Source: Notamacropus eugenii (taxonomy: Eukaryota; Chordata; Mammalia; Diprotodontia; Macropodidae). Taken from it: a stretch of DNA of 64,000 nt. How positions within the stretch are numbered: the stretch's first letter is position 1; every line of letters starts with the position of its first letter. Shown here in pieces: positions 21,215 to 31,937 of the stretch. The position numbers were made by a program, and so were the translations under genes. The notes beneath the pieces were generated by a model that saw only the letters and a program-made list of their open reading frames with translations, was not told where the DNA came from and ran no database searches. Location of the stretch: NCBI RefSeq assembly GCF_028372415.1, contig NC_092878.1, positions 26,642,903 through 26,706,902 on the forward strand, read 5' to 3'.

Positions 21215-21365
21215 GAAAATTTTTAAAATACAATTTTATTGATATATATTTTTAACATTGCCTAAATTCCTCCCTGTATCCCTTCCCTTTCCCCTTCCAG
21301 AGAGTCATCCCATATGACAAAGAATTTTTTTTGAAAGAAAAAAGGAAAGCATAGAAAGCTGAAAG
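21215..21365 (-). mobile_element. L1-type 3' end fragment
   Basis: ATACAATTTTATTGATATATA, CCTTCCAGAGAGTCATCCCATA and AAAGAATTTTTTTTG look like an old inverted LINE 3' UTR. Confidence 0.45.
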
Positions 21366-21554
21366 AAAGCATAGAAACTCTGACTGAGGTAGATAGGATG
21401 AGGGGAGTAGATGATGTAGAAGAGGGGGAACTATTCAACTTCTATTTTGCTTTTATGATGTATTCCAAGAAGAATCATCTTTGGGCTGGGCTGGGCTAGA
21501 CCATAAATGGTTAACAGGGAGTTGAAATCCAGCACAAATAAGATAAAAGTGCCC

Positions 21555-21800
21555 CTGGACTCTGTCCTTGGCTTTGTTCCATTTCAAATTTCGATTAAGG
21601 ACTTGGATGAAGTCAAGGATGACAAGCCATCCAAATCTCAATAACTTGGAGGAAGTCAAGGATGACACACCACCCAAATCTCGATGTCTTGGATGAAGTC
21701 AAGGATAATATGCCATCTAAATCAGCAGATGATACAGAGCTAGGAGGGATAGCTAGCTAACATACTGAATGACAGTCAGGATCTGGAACTACCAGCTAAG
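21555..21800 (+). mobile_element. CR1/L3 LINE reverse-transcriptase fossil
   Basis: The plus strand reads a decayed CR1-type RT active-site region around the codons for ADDTELGG (about 21725-21750; the clade consensus is FADDTKLGG). It is preceded by triplicated 44-bp units of the upstream DLDE coding segment. Confidence 0.6.
21601..21731 (+). repeat. 44-bp tandem triplication inside the CR1/L3 fossil
   Basis: Units start CTTGGATGAAGTCAAGGAT at 21601, 21644 and 21688 with 80-90% identity. Lengths of 43-44 bp break the reading frame. Confidence 0.9.
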
Positions 21801-22159
21801 AATACTTAAACCAAAAAAAGAAAAAAGGTGATGGAGATAATCGGAAAAATTTGTGTAATTAAGGCCCCAAACCACTGATATGGGACTCTTTCCTCATTGG
21901 TGGAGATAATACCCCACACCTGTATGAGGGGTAGAGTTGAGGAAAGTGGAAGAGAGGAGAGCACCTGTCTCTTCAGAGTTTATGGTCAATTTGGGCTTCT
22001 GGCTTCCATTGTCAAGAGAAAAAAAATGGATGATGCCAGTTCCACTTCAGATTACTGAAGGAAAAGCCAGCATGAGAGGAGCTGGCAATCTCCATCAAGT
22101 CCCTATCCCCAGCTTGCTACACTAGAGACTTCAAGAAATTTCCCTTTGGGTGAGATCTA

Positions 22160-22272
22160 GGCGTCTCTTCCTTGTCTTGTCTCTCTGTGGCTCTACCTCT
22201 GTCTCTCTCCCTCTCTGCTTCTGTCTCTGTCTCTGTGTATGTCTCTCTGTTTCTGTGTGTGTGTGTATGCTT
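22160..22272. repeat. CT/TG-rich simple repeat
   Basis: TCTCTCC, TCTGTCTC and TGTGTGTG runs. Confidence 0.85.
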
Positions 22273-22279
22273 CAGTCTG

Positions 22280-22745
22280 TATTCAGACTCCACTATTCAG
22301 ACTCCACAGTTCTTTCTCTGGGTGCAGATATAGCATTTTTCATCACAAGTTTTTTGGAATTATCTTGGATCATTAAATTGCTGGGAAGAGGTAAGTCTAT
22401 CATAATTGATCACTGATCATTGCACAATGTTACTGTTACTGTATACAATGTTCTCCTGGTTCTGCTTCCCTCACTCAGCATCAGTTTATATAAGACTTTC
22501 CAGGTTTTTCTGAAGTCCACCTGCTCATCACTTCTTATAGCACAAGAGTATTCCATTATATTCATATATCACAACTTGTTCAGCCATTCCTCAGTTGGTG
22601 GACATTGCCTTCAGTTTCCAATTCTGTGCCACCACAAAAAGAGCTGCTACAATTATTTTTGTACATGTGGGTCCTTTTCTCTATTTTATGATTTCTTTGG
22701 GATACACTCCTAGTAGTGATATTCCTGGATCAAAGGGTAATTTGG
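22280..22745 (-). mobile_element. L1 3' end (5'-truncated, antisense)
   Basis: Inverted L1 3' UTR and ORF2 end: TCCCTCACTCAGCATCAG, TTCAGCCATTCCTCAGTTGG, CACCACAAAAAGAGCTGC, CCTAGTAGTGATATTCCTGG. Confidence 0.88.
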
Positions 22746-23890
22746 ATATAGCATGCAAGTCCATCCTGTACTCATCCTCTGTCACCTGCCCTAGCTTTCA
22801 TCTTCTACACAGGCCTTCATGAAATCTAAATTAGTAGATGAATTCCCAGTGCCTCAATGTCACTATTCCTTTAAATGGCTCTCCCTTTTCTTTCTCCCAG
22901 GGATAATTTGAATTTATGTCTTCAGAATTTCATTTTCAAGAGTTTCCTATTCCTCTTGGCATGGTTTCCCATATAGAATTTTAGGCCTACAGATCTTTTC
23001 TCTGCACTCTTTGAAATTACGCTCCCACATTTTGGATATATATTAGACTATGTCCTGTTGTCCTTTATCTCCATGTAACAGATTCTAAAATGGAATGTTC
23101 CCTTCCTCCTGATGCACCCATCCTTCCTACTTATAACAGAATGAGGCTCGGGATAGTAGTTTCTTTGATCTGCTTCCCTAACTTTTTCAGAATTAAGTCA
23201 TTATGAAGAAAAGTCAAGAATTTCTTGGCTGCAGTGCTTTTTTGGGGAGAGACAGAGTGGCGGAGGCATAGAGGGAACAAAAGAACAAGATGTCTGGATA
23301 GCTGAATTATAAATACCACCATGAGTCTTTTGGAGTCCCCAAAGTATTAACTCAAAACTGCACTAAGACTTTTGGGACACTCTGTGTGGTGTTGCCATGT
23401 TAGTTTTGTTAGCTTCCCAGAGTCTTCATTTATTTCCTCCTCCTGATTGGGTGGTCTGTAACATACTCCAGCTATGAGATCACTTCTATTTCTCTCTCCA
23501 CTGTTCCTCACCTCAATGTCCTTCACCATGTTTCTTCCATCCCGTTCCTGGATTTCCTCAATGAAACAAACCTTCTGATGACATAATGTTATTATCACAC
23601 TGCCCCTTTTTGAATAAGGTATGGCCTTCTGTAATCGTAGCAGAATCATCAGTCCCATCACATCATGTCAGTGAAACCTTTGAGATTGAATTCACCTCTT
23701 GTATTCAGAGGTCCATCTTGTTTATGTCTTATATGTTATGTATTGTGCAGACATCTGAGGCCGTGGGTTTTATTACTGGTTGTTTCCTCAGATATTGTCT
23801 GTTGCAAAGTACTGGTCCTCTCTCCTGATTTTTCTATTTTTTTTTTTTACCATCTTCCACAGTATCTAATATCCACTGTCTAAATGTATA
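22746..23890 (-). mobile_element. CR1/L3-type LINE fragment (endonuclease and linker)
   Basis: On the minus strand, codons in the frame 23661-23347 include SDLIAGVCYRPPNQEEE, a hallmark of CR1-clade endonuclease domains. The lower-coordinate part (22750-23335) fits the region between endonuclease and reverse transcriptase. Boundaries are approximate. Confidence 0.5.
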
Positions 23891-23894
23891 TGGT

Positions 23895-24855
23895 TTTCTT
23901 TGCCACTCCCCTCAACTTTCAGTTTTCTTTGCCCAACACCCCCATTTTCAATTGAAAGCTCTCTTATTCAGACTTGTAAGACTCCAGGAAAATCTATAAC
24001 TGGGGTCTCCCCACATGAAGAGCCTGAAGAGTCTGCTCCCAGGGGAGCTGTGGTGACATAGAATCAACGTGTGACTCCTTCGCTCACAACACCCAGTGAG
24101 AGACAATGCTGTAAGGAGGAAAGTCTTGGGGACTTCTCCCTTCTGAGGCCATGTGGTCCCAAGAAATGGGCTTTGTTTCTTGGCCTGTATGTTTGTTTTT
24201 TTCTCCAGAAGTGACCTTCAAGGATTGACCTTTGGAACCCCACCCAGAAATAGCCCAGATGAGGACTCATCTAGCAGCCATGCCAAATCTGAATATGAAC
24301 TTGGTGGCACACCGATGTTGTGTAGGAACTGAGCAAGTTACCATTGTCTGCCTGGGGGGAAATAATAATAGTACCTGGCAGACAGCAGGTATTTAATAAA
24401 TGCTTGTTCCCTAAGTGTGAGCCTATTCTCTTCAGAGACTAAAGTGGTATGGGAGAGTATATTGCCAAAGTATTGAGGGGGAAATGTTTGTATTCTTATC
24501 CATGTTATATCTTTGAAGTAAATATCCATTTAAAAAAGTTCATTGGTGTTTAGGGGTTAAATAAACATTGGAACACTAGTTACTGGCACCTAAAAGTAGG
24601 AGAAACAAAGGTAAAGGAGGCTCAATCCAATGGCATAAGGAAAGAGTCCTAAACCCCTTGGGATACCCCAGAACCCTGATGGGGAAATAGCCAGGCAGGC
24701 TCTAGGATAGTAGACCAGAGTATATTCACTACATATATTTTTTTAATGATATTCCTTAGGTGAATACCAGCTCTGACCAAGAAATCATCATGATTGTACC
24801 TTAAATCTTCAATGGATCTGTGATATCACTCATGTGAGTACTCCCATCATAGTTT
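23895..24855. other. Mostly unclassified; L2/MIR 3' terminus at 24365-24410
   Basis: Only AATAATAGTACCTGGCAGAC, then ATTTAATAAATGCTTG is recognisable as an L2/MIR 3' end on the plus strand. The rest has no identified feature. Confidence 0.4.
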
Positions 24856-24999
24856 ATACATATATGTATGTACATATATATACATACACACAGAGCGCAG
24901 ATCATTCATGAATGCTCATCTTGTGTAATTCTTGTCCATGTCTATGTCTATGTCCATTCCAGAGAATTCATCCAATATGGCCATCCGTCTTTAAAAATC

Positions 25000-25015
25000 A
25001 AGATTCAGGAATGCA
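25000..25015. repeat. Left target-site duplication of the HAL1-type element
   Basis: AAGATTCAGGAATGCA, identical to 27941-27956. The length and A-rich start are typical of L1-endonuclease-mediated insertion. Confidence 0.95.
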
Positions 25016-25762
25016 GGGGGGCGGAGCCAAGATGGCGAAGTAGAAAGACGCACATACACATAGCTCCGAACCCACAAACCACAGAATGGCTAGAGGGGAC
25101 CAACCCAGGGCGAATTCTGCACCCAGAGACCATGGAATATTGGAGCGAGGGAGATTTCTGTTCCGGAGAGACCTCCAAACCTCTCGCGGGGGGTCCTTCG
25201 AGCTGTGGACTGGGCGCCGGGATGGGGAGCAGAGGGCAGCCCTGCCGCGGCCACGACACCGTGAGGAAAAGATCCAAGAGGGCTATGGGGACGGGATCTC
25301 CAGCGGCCACGCGGGTCCCCCCACCCACAGAGGGACCTGCAAACCTCTCGCAAAAGGTCCGTCGCGCTACAGACACGCAGCCCAGCCCGGACCTGCGGCG
25401 GCCGTGGCTCCAAGAGGCACAGATCTGAGAAGGCTCCAGAGACGGGATCTCCAGTGGCAGCACAAGCCCCCCCACCAACAGGTGACTGACGGGGTTAGGT
25501 GAGAGAGTCTCTTTGGCGGGTTGAGAGGGGAGTGGGGTGCCCCCATGGCTTGGGCCCCCCCAGGAGATAGAAGCTGAGAGGCAGCTACAGACAGGGGCTC
25601 CCCAAACGGGCAGGAGCCTGGATCCATTGTGGAAGGTCTGTGCATAAACCCCCTGAGGGAACTGAGCCAGAGAGGCGGCCCTGCCCCTGACCACCTGAAC
25701 TTAATTCTCACACTGAATAGCAGCCCTGCCCCCGCCAAAAACTCTAAGGCGGGAAGCAGCAT
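25016..25762 (+). promoter_or_regulatory. 5' UTR and internal promoter of the HAL1-type element
   Basis: This GC- and CpG-rich leader begins with the L1-like CAAGATGGCG motif, which resembles the YY1 site used for accurate L1 initiation. It precedes the ORF1 start. The opposite strand stays open for 229 codons (25694-25005), which reflects the composition of the leader and need not mean coding. Confidence 0.65.
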
Positions 25763-26386
25763 TTGAATCTCAGTCCCCAAACGCTGGCTGGGAGGACCAG
25801 GAGGCGAGGTGGGTGTGAGGAGAACATTCAGAGGTCAGGTCACTGGTTGGGGAGAATGTCCAGAAAAGGGAAAAGAAATAAAACCATTGAAGGGTATTTT
25901 CTCAGAGAAAAGACACTTCCTCCCTTCCTTTCTGAAGGGGAGGAACAATGCTTGCCATCAGGCAAAGACACAGAAATCGAGGATTCTGTGTCCCAGCCCA
26001 CCCAATGGGCTCGGGCCATGGAAGAGCTCAAGAGGAATTTTGAAAATCAAGTTAGAGAGATGGAGGAAAGACTGGGAAGGAAAATGAGAGGGATGAGGGA
26101 GAAGCATGAAAAGCAGATCAGCTCCCTGCTAAAGGAGAACCAAAAAAATCTTGAAGAAATTGGCACCTTGAGAACTAGCCTAACTCAGTTGGCAAGGGAG
26201 GTGCAAGGGGCCAATGAGGAGAAGAATGCTTTCAAAAGCAGAATTAACCAAATGGAAAAGGAGATTCAAAAGCTCACTGAAGAAAATAGATCTTTCAAAA
26301 CTGGAATGGTACAGATGGATGCTAAGGACTTTATGAGAAAGACAGATATCAGAACATACCGCGCAGATTCGAAAAATGGAAGATAA
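25763..26386 (+). pseudogene. L1 ORF1, N-terminal part (coiled coil), frameshifted
   Basis: A 207-codon frame. After a basic N-terminus come long heptad-rich, Glu/Lys-rich stretches (about codons 85-185, for example RNFENQVREMEERLGRK and REKHEKQISSLLKENQ) that form the trimerising coiled coil of L1 ORF1 proteins. The frame is lost near 26355, where the sequence slips into the frame that continues from 26376. ORF1p is the RNA-binding chaperone of the L1 particle. Confidence 0.85.
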
Positions 26387-26942
26387 TGTGAAATATCTTA
26401 TTGGAAAAACAACTGACCTGGAAAATAGAATCAGGAGAGACAATGTAAAAATTCTGGGACTACCTGAAAACCATGATCAAAAGAAGAGCCTAGACATCAT
26501 CTTCCATGAAATTATCAAGGAAAAATGCTCTGAGATTCTAGAACCAGAAGGCAAAATAAATATTCAAGGAATCCACAGAACACCGCATGAAAGAGATCTA
26601 AAAAGAGAAACTCCTAGGAGCATTGTGGCCAAATTCCAGAATTCCCAGGTGAAAGAGAAAATATTGCAAGCAGCTAGAAAGAAACAATTCAAGTATTGTG
26701 GAAATACAATCAGGATAGCACAAGATCTGGCACCCTCTACATTGAGGGATAGAAGGGAATGGAATAGGATATTCCAGAAGTCAAAGGAACTAGGACTGAA
26801 GCCAAGAATCACCTACCCAGCAAAACTGAGTATAATACTTCAGGAGAAAAAATGGTCTTTCAATGAAATAGAGGACTTTCAAATTTTCCTGATGAAAAGA
26901 CCAGAGCTGGAAAGAAAATTTGACTTTCTAACACAAGAATGA
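26376..26942 (+). pseudogene. L1 ORF1, C-terminal part (RRM and CTD)
   Basis: A 188-codon frame overlapping the previous one by 11 bp. It holds the conserved RRM entry RRDNVKILGLPE (about codons 20-31) and the C-terminal domain with KPRITYPAKLSIILQ, close to the usual end of L1 ORF1. The stop at 26940-26942 is followed at once by the 3' UTR. A single indel near 26355 separates the two parts. Confidence 0.85.
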
Positions 26943-27940
26943 AGAGAACCATGAAAAGGTGAATAGCAAAGAGAAGTCATAAGGAACTTACTAAAGTTGA
27001 ACTGTTTACATTCCTACATGGAAAGACAATATTTGTAACTCTTGAAACATTTCAGTATCTGGGTACTGGGTGGGAGTACACACACACACACATGCACACA
27101 CGCACACATACATAGAGACAGAGTGCACAGAGTGAATTGAAGAGGATGGGATCATATCTTAAAAAAAAAAATGAAATCAAGCAGTGAGAGAGAAATATTG
27201 GGAGGAGAAAGGGAGAAGTTATATGGGGCAAATTATCTCTCACAAAAGAGGCAAGCAAAAGACTTATTAGTGGTTGGATAAAGAGGGGAGGCAAGAGAAA
27301 AACATGAGGTCTGCTCTCATCACATTCCACTAAAGGAAAGAATATAATGCACACTCATTTTGATAGGAAAACCTATCTCATAATACAGGAGAGTGGGGGA
27401 CAGGGGCACAAGCAGGGTGGGGGGGAGGATAGAAGGGAGGGCATGGGGAGGAGAATGCAATATGAGGTCGACACTCATGGGGAGGGAAAGGACCATAAGA
27501 AAATAGAAGTAATGGGGGACAGGATAGGATGGAGGGAAATATAGTTAGTCCTATACAACACAACTAGTATGGAAATCATTTGCAGAACTAAACAGATTTG
27601 GCCTATATTGAATTGCCTGTCTTCCAAGGGGAAGGGGTGGAGAGGGAGGGAGCTAAAGAAGTTGGAACTCAAAGTGTTAGGACCAAATGTAATGTTCTTA
27701 CCACTGGGTAACAAGAAATACAGGTTAAGGGGTCAAGAAAGCTATCTGGCCCTACAGGACAAAAGAGAAGACTGGAGACAAGGGCAGGGAGGGAGGATAG
27801 AGGAGAGAGCAGATAGGTCACAGGAGCAATTAGAAAGCTTGGGTCTGGGGGGGGGGGGAGGGGATAAAAGGGGAGAAAATTTGTAACCCAAAATTGTGTG
27901 AAAATAAAGGTTAAAAGTTAAATTAAAAAATAAAAATAAA
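26943..27940 (+). other. 3' UTR of the HAL1-type element
   Basis: This T-poor, purine-rich region follows ORF1. It contains a CA array (about 27077-27115), repeated G-runs (27394-27465, 27510-27540 and a G12 run near 27848) and an AATAAA at 27903-27908 just before the A/T tail. G-rich polypurine tracts are a standard feature of L1 3' UTRs. Confidence 0.8.
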
Positions 27941-27956
27941 AAGATTCAGGAATGCA
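27941..27956. repeat. Right target-site duplication of the HAL1-type element
   Basis: AAGATTCAGGAATGCA directly follows the A/T-rich tail and is a perfect 16-bp match to 25000-25015. Confidence 0.95.
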
Positions 27957-28390
27957 AATCCCAACCTCAGATATCATTTTCTTAACCAGCTGGTCACTTC
28001 CCAAACCTGCCTCCTTCTTAAAATACCAGCCGTGGCCTAAATTCTTTAACTTCATGTCCAGAATTTAGTAATCTCTACCAATAATTTATAGGTTCTTTCT
28101 AAAGGTAAATATTTGTCCCCACATAAATCACTAAAAGTGGGTAATAGTGATTATATCTAACAGTCTTAGGAGGCTCTGCATCATGTATTGGATGTTCACC
28201 CTGGCAAGATAGCAAACTTCTCCATTACTTGTCAAATCAGCAAATAGCTACTTTGGTGCCCACTTTGGTGTCAGCTGGGAAATGGCAACCACCACTATTG
28301 GTCTCGTTGCTCTGACCATTACTGTATGACCTTCTCGTAATGATAACTGGAGATCCAAATTATTATACTTTGGGCCCTCCTTGGAGGGCC
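27957..28390. other. No feature recognised
   Basis: Unclassified flank of the HAL1-type insertion. Confidence 0.4.
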
Positions 28391-28394
28391 CAGA

Positions 28395-28830
28395 TCCTCT
28401 CTCAATGGAAAGAGTCTATTTCTTAGCATTAAATGTTCTCTGGTACTTCATCTTTCCCTCTGCCAATCTCCTGACAGAGATGAGAATTTCCCTCCAACTT
28501 TATATTAATTTTTCCCCTTCTTTTAAGGAACACTTCATGACTTACTTTAATCTCTGCCTTCTAGCTTCCCTTCAAGCTCAACTCAAATCCCACATACTCC
28601 AGGAGGCCTTTCCAAGTCCCCATAGACACTAATGCTTTTATCTCAGAGTCCTTTCCTTCTACTCTGTATATAAACATATACCTAGCTATTTACATATGGT
28701 TTCCCTCCAGTAGAGTTTAAGTCCCTTGAGGTCAAGAACTGTCTTTTTTGCCTTTCTTTGTATCTCCAGTGCTGAACACAGCACCTGGGATGTAGCAAAG
28801 TGCTTAAAAAATACCTGTGGACTTGCCTTA
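28395..28830 (+). mobile_element. L2-type LINE 3' end
   Basis: CTAGCTTCCCTTCAAGCTCAAC, CCCACATACTCCAGGAGGCC, TTAAGTCCCTTGAGGTCAAG, CAGTGCTGAACACAGCACC follow the L2 ORF2 C-terminus and 3' UTR in order. Confidence 0.75.
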
Positions 28831-28831
28831 A

Positions 28832-29640
28832 TCCAGAGATTCCACTACTTGGATTATATTCCAAGGAGATTACTGATAGCAAGATCTCCATTATTGTTTT
28901 GTTTTGACTCAAACTTATTCCTTCAGCGTATGATGTTCCCTGTGAATCTTCTCCCCCACCAGTACAGACTAACAGCTTCTCTTCCACTCACAGCACTAGA
29001 CAGTTGACCAGATCACTAGAAGTCTAAGTAACTTGCCCAACTCACATCTAGTATACACTGAGGGCAGAACTTAAATCCACATCTCCTTAAGTCAAGGCTA
29101 GCTCTCTATCCACTACTCTATGGTAAATCAAAGAAGAAACTGTAATATATACAGAAATGTTCATAAAAGGATTATTTGTGATGACTGGAAAACTGGAAAT
29201 AAGACATTGTCCATGGATTGGAGAATGGATGAACGTATGTATAAAGGTTATATTAAGGTTAACATATAGAATATGTATACTATATAATAGCATATAAAGG
29301 TTGTTGATTATGATGCCATAAGGAATGATTAATAAAAATTCAGAGAAAAATGAGAAGACTTTTATGAAATGATGAATATTGAAGAAAGTACAGTCAAAAC
29401 AACCATTTGCTAAGTGCAATAACAAGAACATGTAAGTAAAATCAACAGAGAGAAGCAATAAAACTCATCAACTAACATCCCTGTTATGTCTTTTCTGTGA
29501 ATAATTATTATTCTACTTGAGAGGGGGCACTGTGTAAAGATCTTATTTGAGTATTTGTTGGGAAGTGTCTGTCTCATCAAAACAAAATGTATTAATAAGT
29601 TTTTTTTCATTGTCCACCCATAAGGAATAGGAAAACTATA
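28832..29640 (+). mobile_element. L1 3' end split by another sequence
   Basis: The left piece (28832-28880: GAGATTCCACTACTTGGATTA) and right piece (29133-29640: CAGAAATGTTCATAAAAGG, GATTGGAGAATGGATGAAC) are consecutive in L1. About 250 bp lie between them, including an inverted MIR piece (29005-29122). Confidence 0.6.
29005..29122 (-). mobile_element. MIR SINE fragment inserted in L1
   Basis: GTCTAAGTAACTTGCCCAAC, CAAGGCTAGCTCTCTATCCAC: an inverted MIR head. Confidence 0.6.
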
Positions 29641-29644
29641 AATT

Positions 29645-30105
29645 CACATAACTCTTCTCATGAGGGTGAGGGGAAGAATCAGAATGAGGGAATTACTGAC
29701 ACTTGACCTGTAAATAGAATTAGTGAGGGACATAGTTGTCTTTTCCACTGGTCATTCCCTCCCTCACCTCCAACTCTCCCATACTCTTATTAGGGTATGG
29801 GAATGGATAGTATGTATGAGATATCATGAGGCTAACATACTACTAGGGAGATTCTTACAACTTACTGTCGCTTTTATCTATTATAGGTAAAGGAATGGAC
29901 AATAGTGGAGAGGTTTCATGGAGAGAAATTCTTCATTATGGTTGGGGGCAGCTGATGGAGAGGAAATTCAATAAAGTGGTAACTTTCCTCTCCCGTACCT
30001 CCCACCCCTTCGTAAATATTGATTTTGGCTTATTATACAATTGAGGCCAAGGGCAATCATATCACAGACCAGAGAACATAAAGGAGAATATCCTAAAGCA
30101 CAGGC
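29645..30105. other. No feature recognised
   Basis: Unclassified non-coding sequence. Confidence 0.35.
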
Positions 30106-30109
30106 TGGG

Positions 30110-30350
30110 AGATATGAGGATGGTGGATTGCTGCACGGTATGATGTGACCTTTGCCAAATCATTTCATGTTCCTGGGTTTCAGTTGCTTCATTTATTAAA
30201 AGAGAAGTAACACCTTACTTAGAGAGGCAGCCTGGTATGGTGGAGTGGTATAGTACTGGCCTTAGAGTCAGGAACAACAATAAGGCCCTTGTGTAGCACT
30301 TTACAAATGTTTTCTCATTTCATCCTTATACTTTAGAGGTAGACGCTAGT
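30110..30350. mobile_element. Cluster of SINE pieces
   Basis: 30110-30220 plus (CCTTTGCCAAATCATTTCATG). 30224-30273 plus head (CCTGGTATGGTGGAGTGG). 30274-30350 minus (TGTAGCACTTTACAAATG). Confidence 0.55.
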
Positions 30351-30352
30351 AT

Positions 30353-30815
30353 TGTTTGTTGTTTTAGTGTTTACTCTTTTCAGTTGTGTTTAACTCTTTG
30401 TGACCCCACTTGGAGTTTTCTTGGCAAAGATGATGGAGTAGTTTGCCATTGTCTTCTTCAGCTCATTTTACAGATGAGGAAATGAGGCAAACAGTGTTAA
30501 GTGACTTGGCCAGAGTCACACAGATAGTTAAGTTCTGAGATCACATTTGAACTTGGGAAGATGAGTCTTCTAGACTTCAGACCCAGCACTCAGGGGTTGG
30601 AAACCTGTAGCCTCGAGGTCACATGTAGCCTTCTATATTCTTGGGTGCAGCCTTTTGACTGAGTCCAAGTTTTACAGAACAAATCCTTTTATTAAAGGTA
30701 TTTGTTCTATGAAGCTTGGATTCAATTAAAGGGACACACTTGAGGACCTAGAGGGCCACATGTGGCCTCAAGGTTGCAGCTTCCCCACACTTGAATCCAC
30801 TGTGCTGCCTAGCTG
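30353..30815 (-). mobile_element. MAR1-type SINE split by a palindromic hAT element
   Basis: Left part 30353-30590 (TGTGACCCCACTTGGAGTTTTC, AGAGTCACACAGATAGTTAAG). Right part 30794-30815 (CCACTGTGCTGCCTAGCTG). Confidence 0.85.
30591..30793. mobile_element. Palindromic hAT MITE (copy 2)
   Basis: Termini CAGGGGTTGGAAACCTG and GGTTGCAGCTTCCCCACACTTG. Centre ACAGAACAAATCCTTTTATT and AAAGGTATTTGTTCT. Same family as 11441-11633, again inserted in a SINE. Confidence 0.82.
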
Positions 30816-30816
30816 A

Positions 30817-30846
30817 TATACATACATACATACATACATACATATG
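30817..30846. repeat. (CATA)n microsatellite
   Basis: Six to seven CATA units. Confidence 0.95.
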
Positions 30847-30849
30847 TGT

Positions 30850-31750
30850 TATATTGATATATTAACATATAATTACATATTACAATATAATGCTAGCATT
30901 ATACCATGTAGCAATCTTAATACCCTAAACAACCAACCTTCTAAGAATCTAAATTGCAGAATACTTGGTAATTTGCTTTGGTAGAGGTAGTTTCCTCACT
31001 GGAAGGTTCCTACATGGATAAATTCATAGAAATAGAAAAAAAACAACCAAACAAACTCCAACACCTTATCTGCATAAAGGGACAGGATTGGACAAGACGA
31101 TCTCTTGAGATCTCTTCCAACTCAGCACTATGATTCTATAATGCTTGCCATGCATCACCAGAAGTGTGGTGATTGGAAGATTCGGGATTCTCTCTGACCC
31201 TGAGGGAGACAAACAGACTATGACGGAGTCTGTTGGAGGAAATGCCTTTTTATTTGAGTATCTTTACTTGCAGCTTTTTCATATACAATAATTCTATTTT
31301 TAGGAGAATTCTAAAAATTTGCTGACTTCATTTGAAGGAATCTATTTAGAAGAAAAACAGTATTTCTGTATTGTGAGAAAATTGCTTTTCTTCTGAAGGG
31401 TAGACAACAAAAATATAGGCAATGTTTTTTGACTAGAGGGGATGGGACGGTTCAGTGAGTGGAATGGAGCATGGCACTCCAGGCAGTGTGTTTATGTGTG
31501 TGCACAAGCATGCATGTGTATGCACCATATGTATGTTTTGCTATGTCTGTCTCTTGCTCTCTTTCTTCCTCTCTCAATCTGTCTCCCTTCATCTGTCCAT
31601 CTGACTGCTCCCCACTCTCTCAGGCTTTGTTTTTTTTTGTGGGTTTGGTTTTTTTTTTGCATAGGCCCATGAAGCAGTAAGGACTGGGACATTGGGAGAG
31701 AAGTTGTCTCACACCTCTGAAAACAGAATATTCTCCTCAACCTCCCCAGC
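30850..31750. other. No feature recognised
   Basis: AT-rich then mixed non-coding sequence, with short T-runs and TG patches (31490-31530). Confidence 0.35.
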
Positions 31751-31751
31751 G

Positions 31752-31864
<113 letters not shown>

Positions 31865-31923
31865 ATGTTTCCTCCCCTGATTGTCCCTCAAAATCTCCCA
31901 GGCCCAGCCCGGGGCTGCTGACT

Positions 31924-31937
31924 GTTACCATAGCAAT
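31924..31937. promoter_or_regulatory. RFX X-box-like site with nearby CCAAT
   Basis: GTTACCATAGCAAT is one base from a perfect GTTRCCATRGYAAC X-box. A CCAAT box follows at 31971-31975 in a GC-richer, repeat-free 150 bp. No adjacent gene is recognised. Confidence 0.4.

Larger units (their letters stand above)
25016..27940 (+). mobile_element. ORF1-only L1-derived retroposon (HAL1-type), full-length insertion
   Basis: This 2,925-bp unit starts GGGGGGCGGAGCCAAGATGG, the typical L1 5' terminus. It has a GC-rich 5' region (to about 25760), an L1 ORF1 with one frameshift (25763-26942), then directly a 1-kb purine-rich 3' UTR with a CA repeat and a G-run, an AATAAA at 27903 and an A/T tail. It is flanked by a perfect 16-bp target-site duplication. 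No reverse transcriptase or endonuclease (ORF2) sequence lies between ORF1 and the 3' UTR. That is the architecture of half-L1 (HAL1) elements, which move using L1 ORF2 protein in trans. An alternative is an ordinary L1 with an internal ORF2 deletion. The preserved 5' end and perfect duplication indicate a fairly recent complete insertion. Confidence 0.85.

Noticed and set aside
21601..21731. CRISPR-like array
   Set aside because: Units are directly adjacent without spacers, imperfect and eukaryotic; they are a tandem triplication in a LINE fossil.
23347..23661. Host gene exon with GVCYRPPNQEEE
   Set aside because: The motif is diagnostic of CR1-clade LINE endonuclease; surrounding sequence is decayed.
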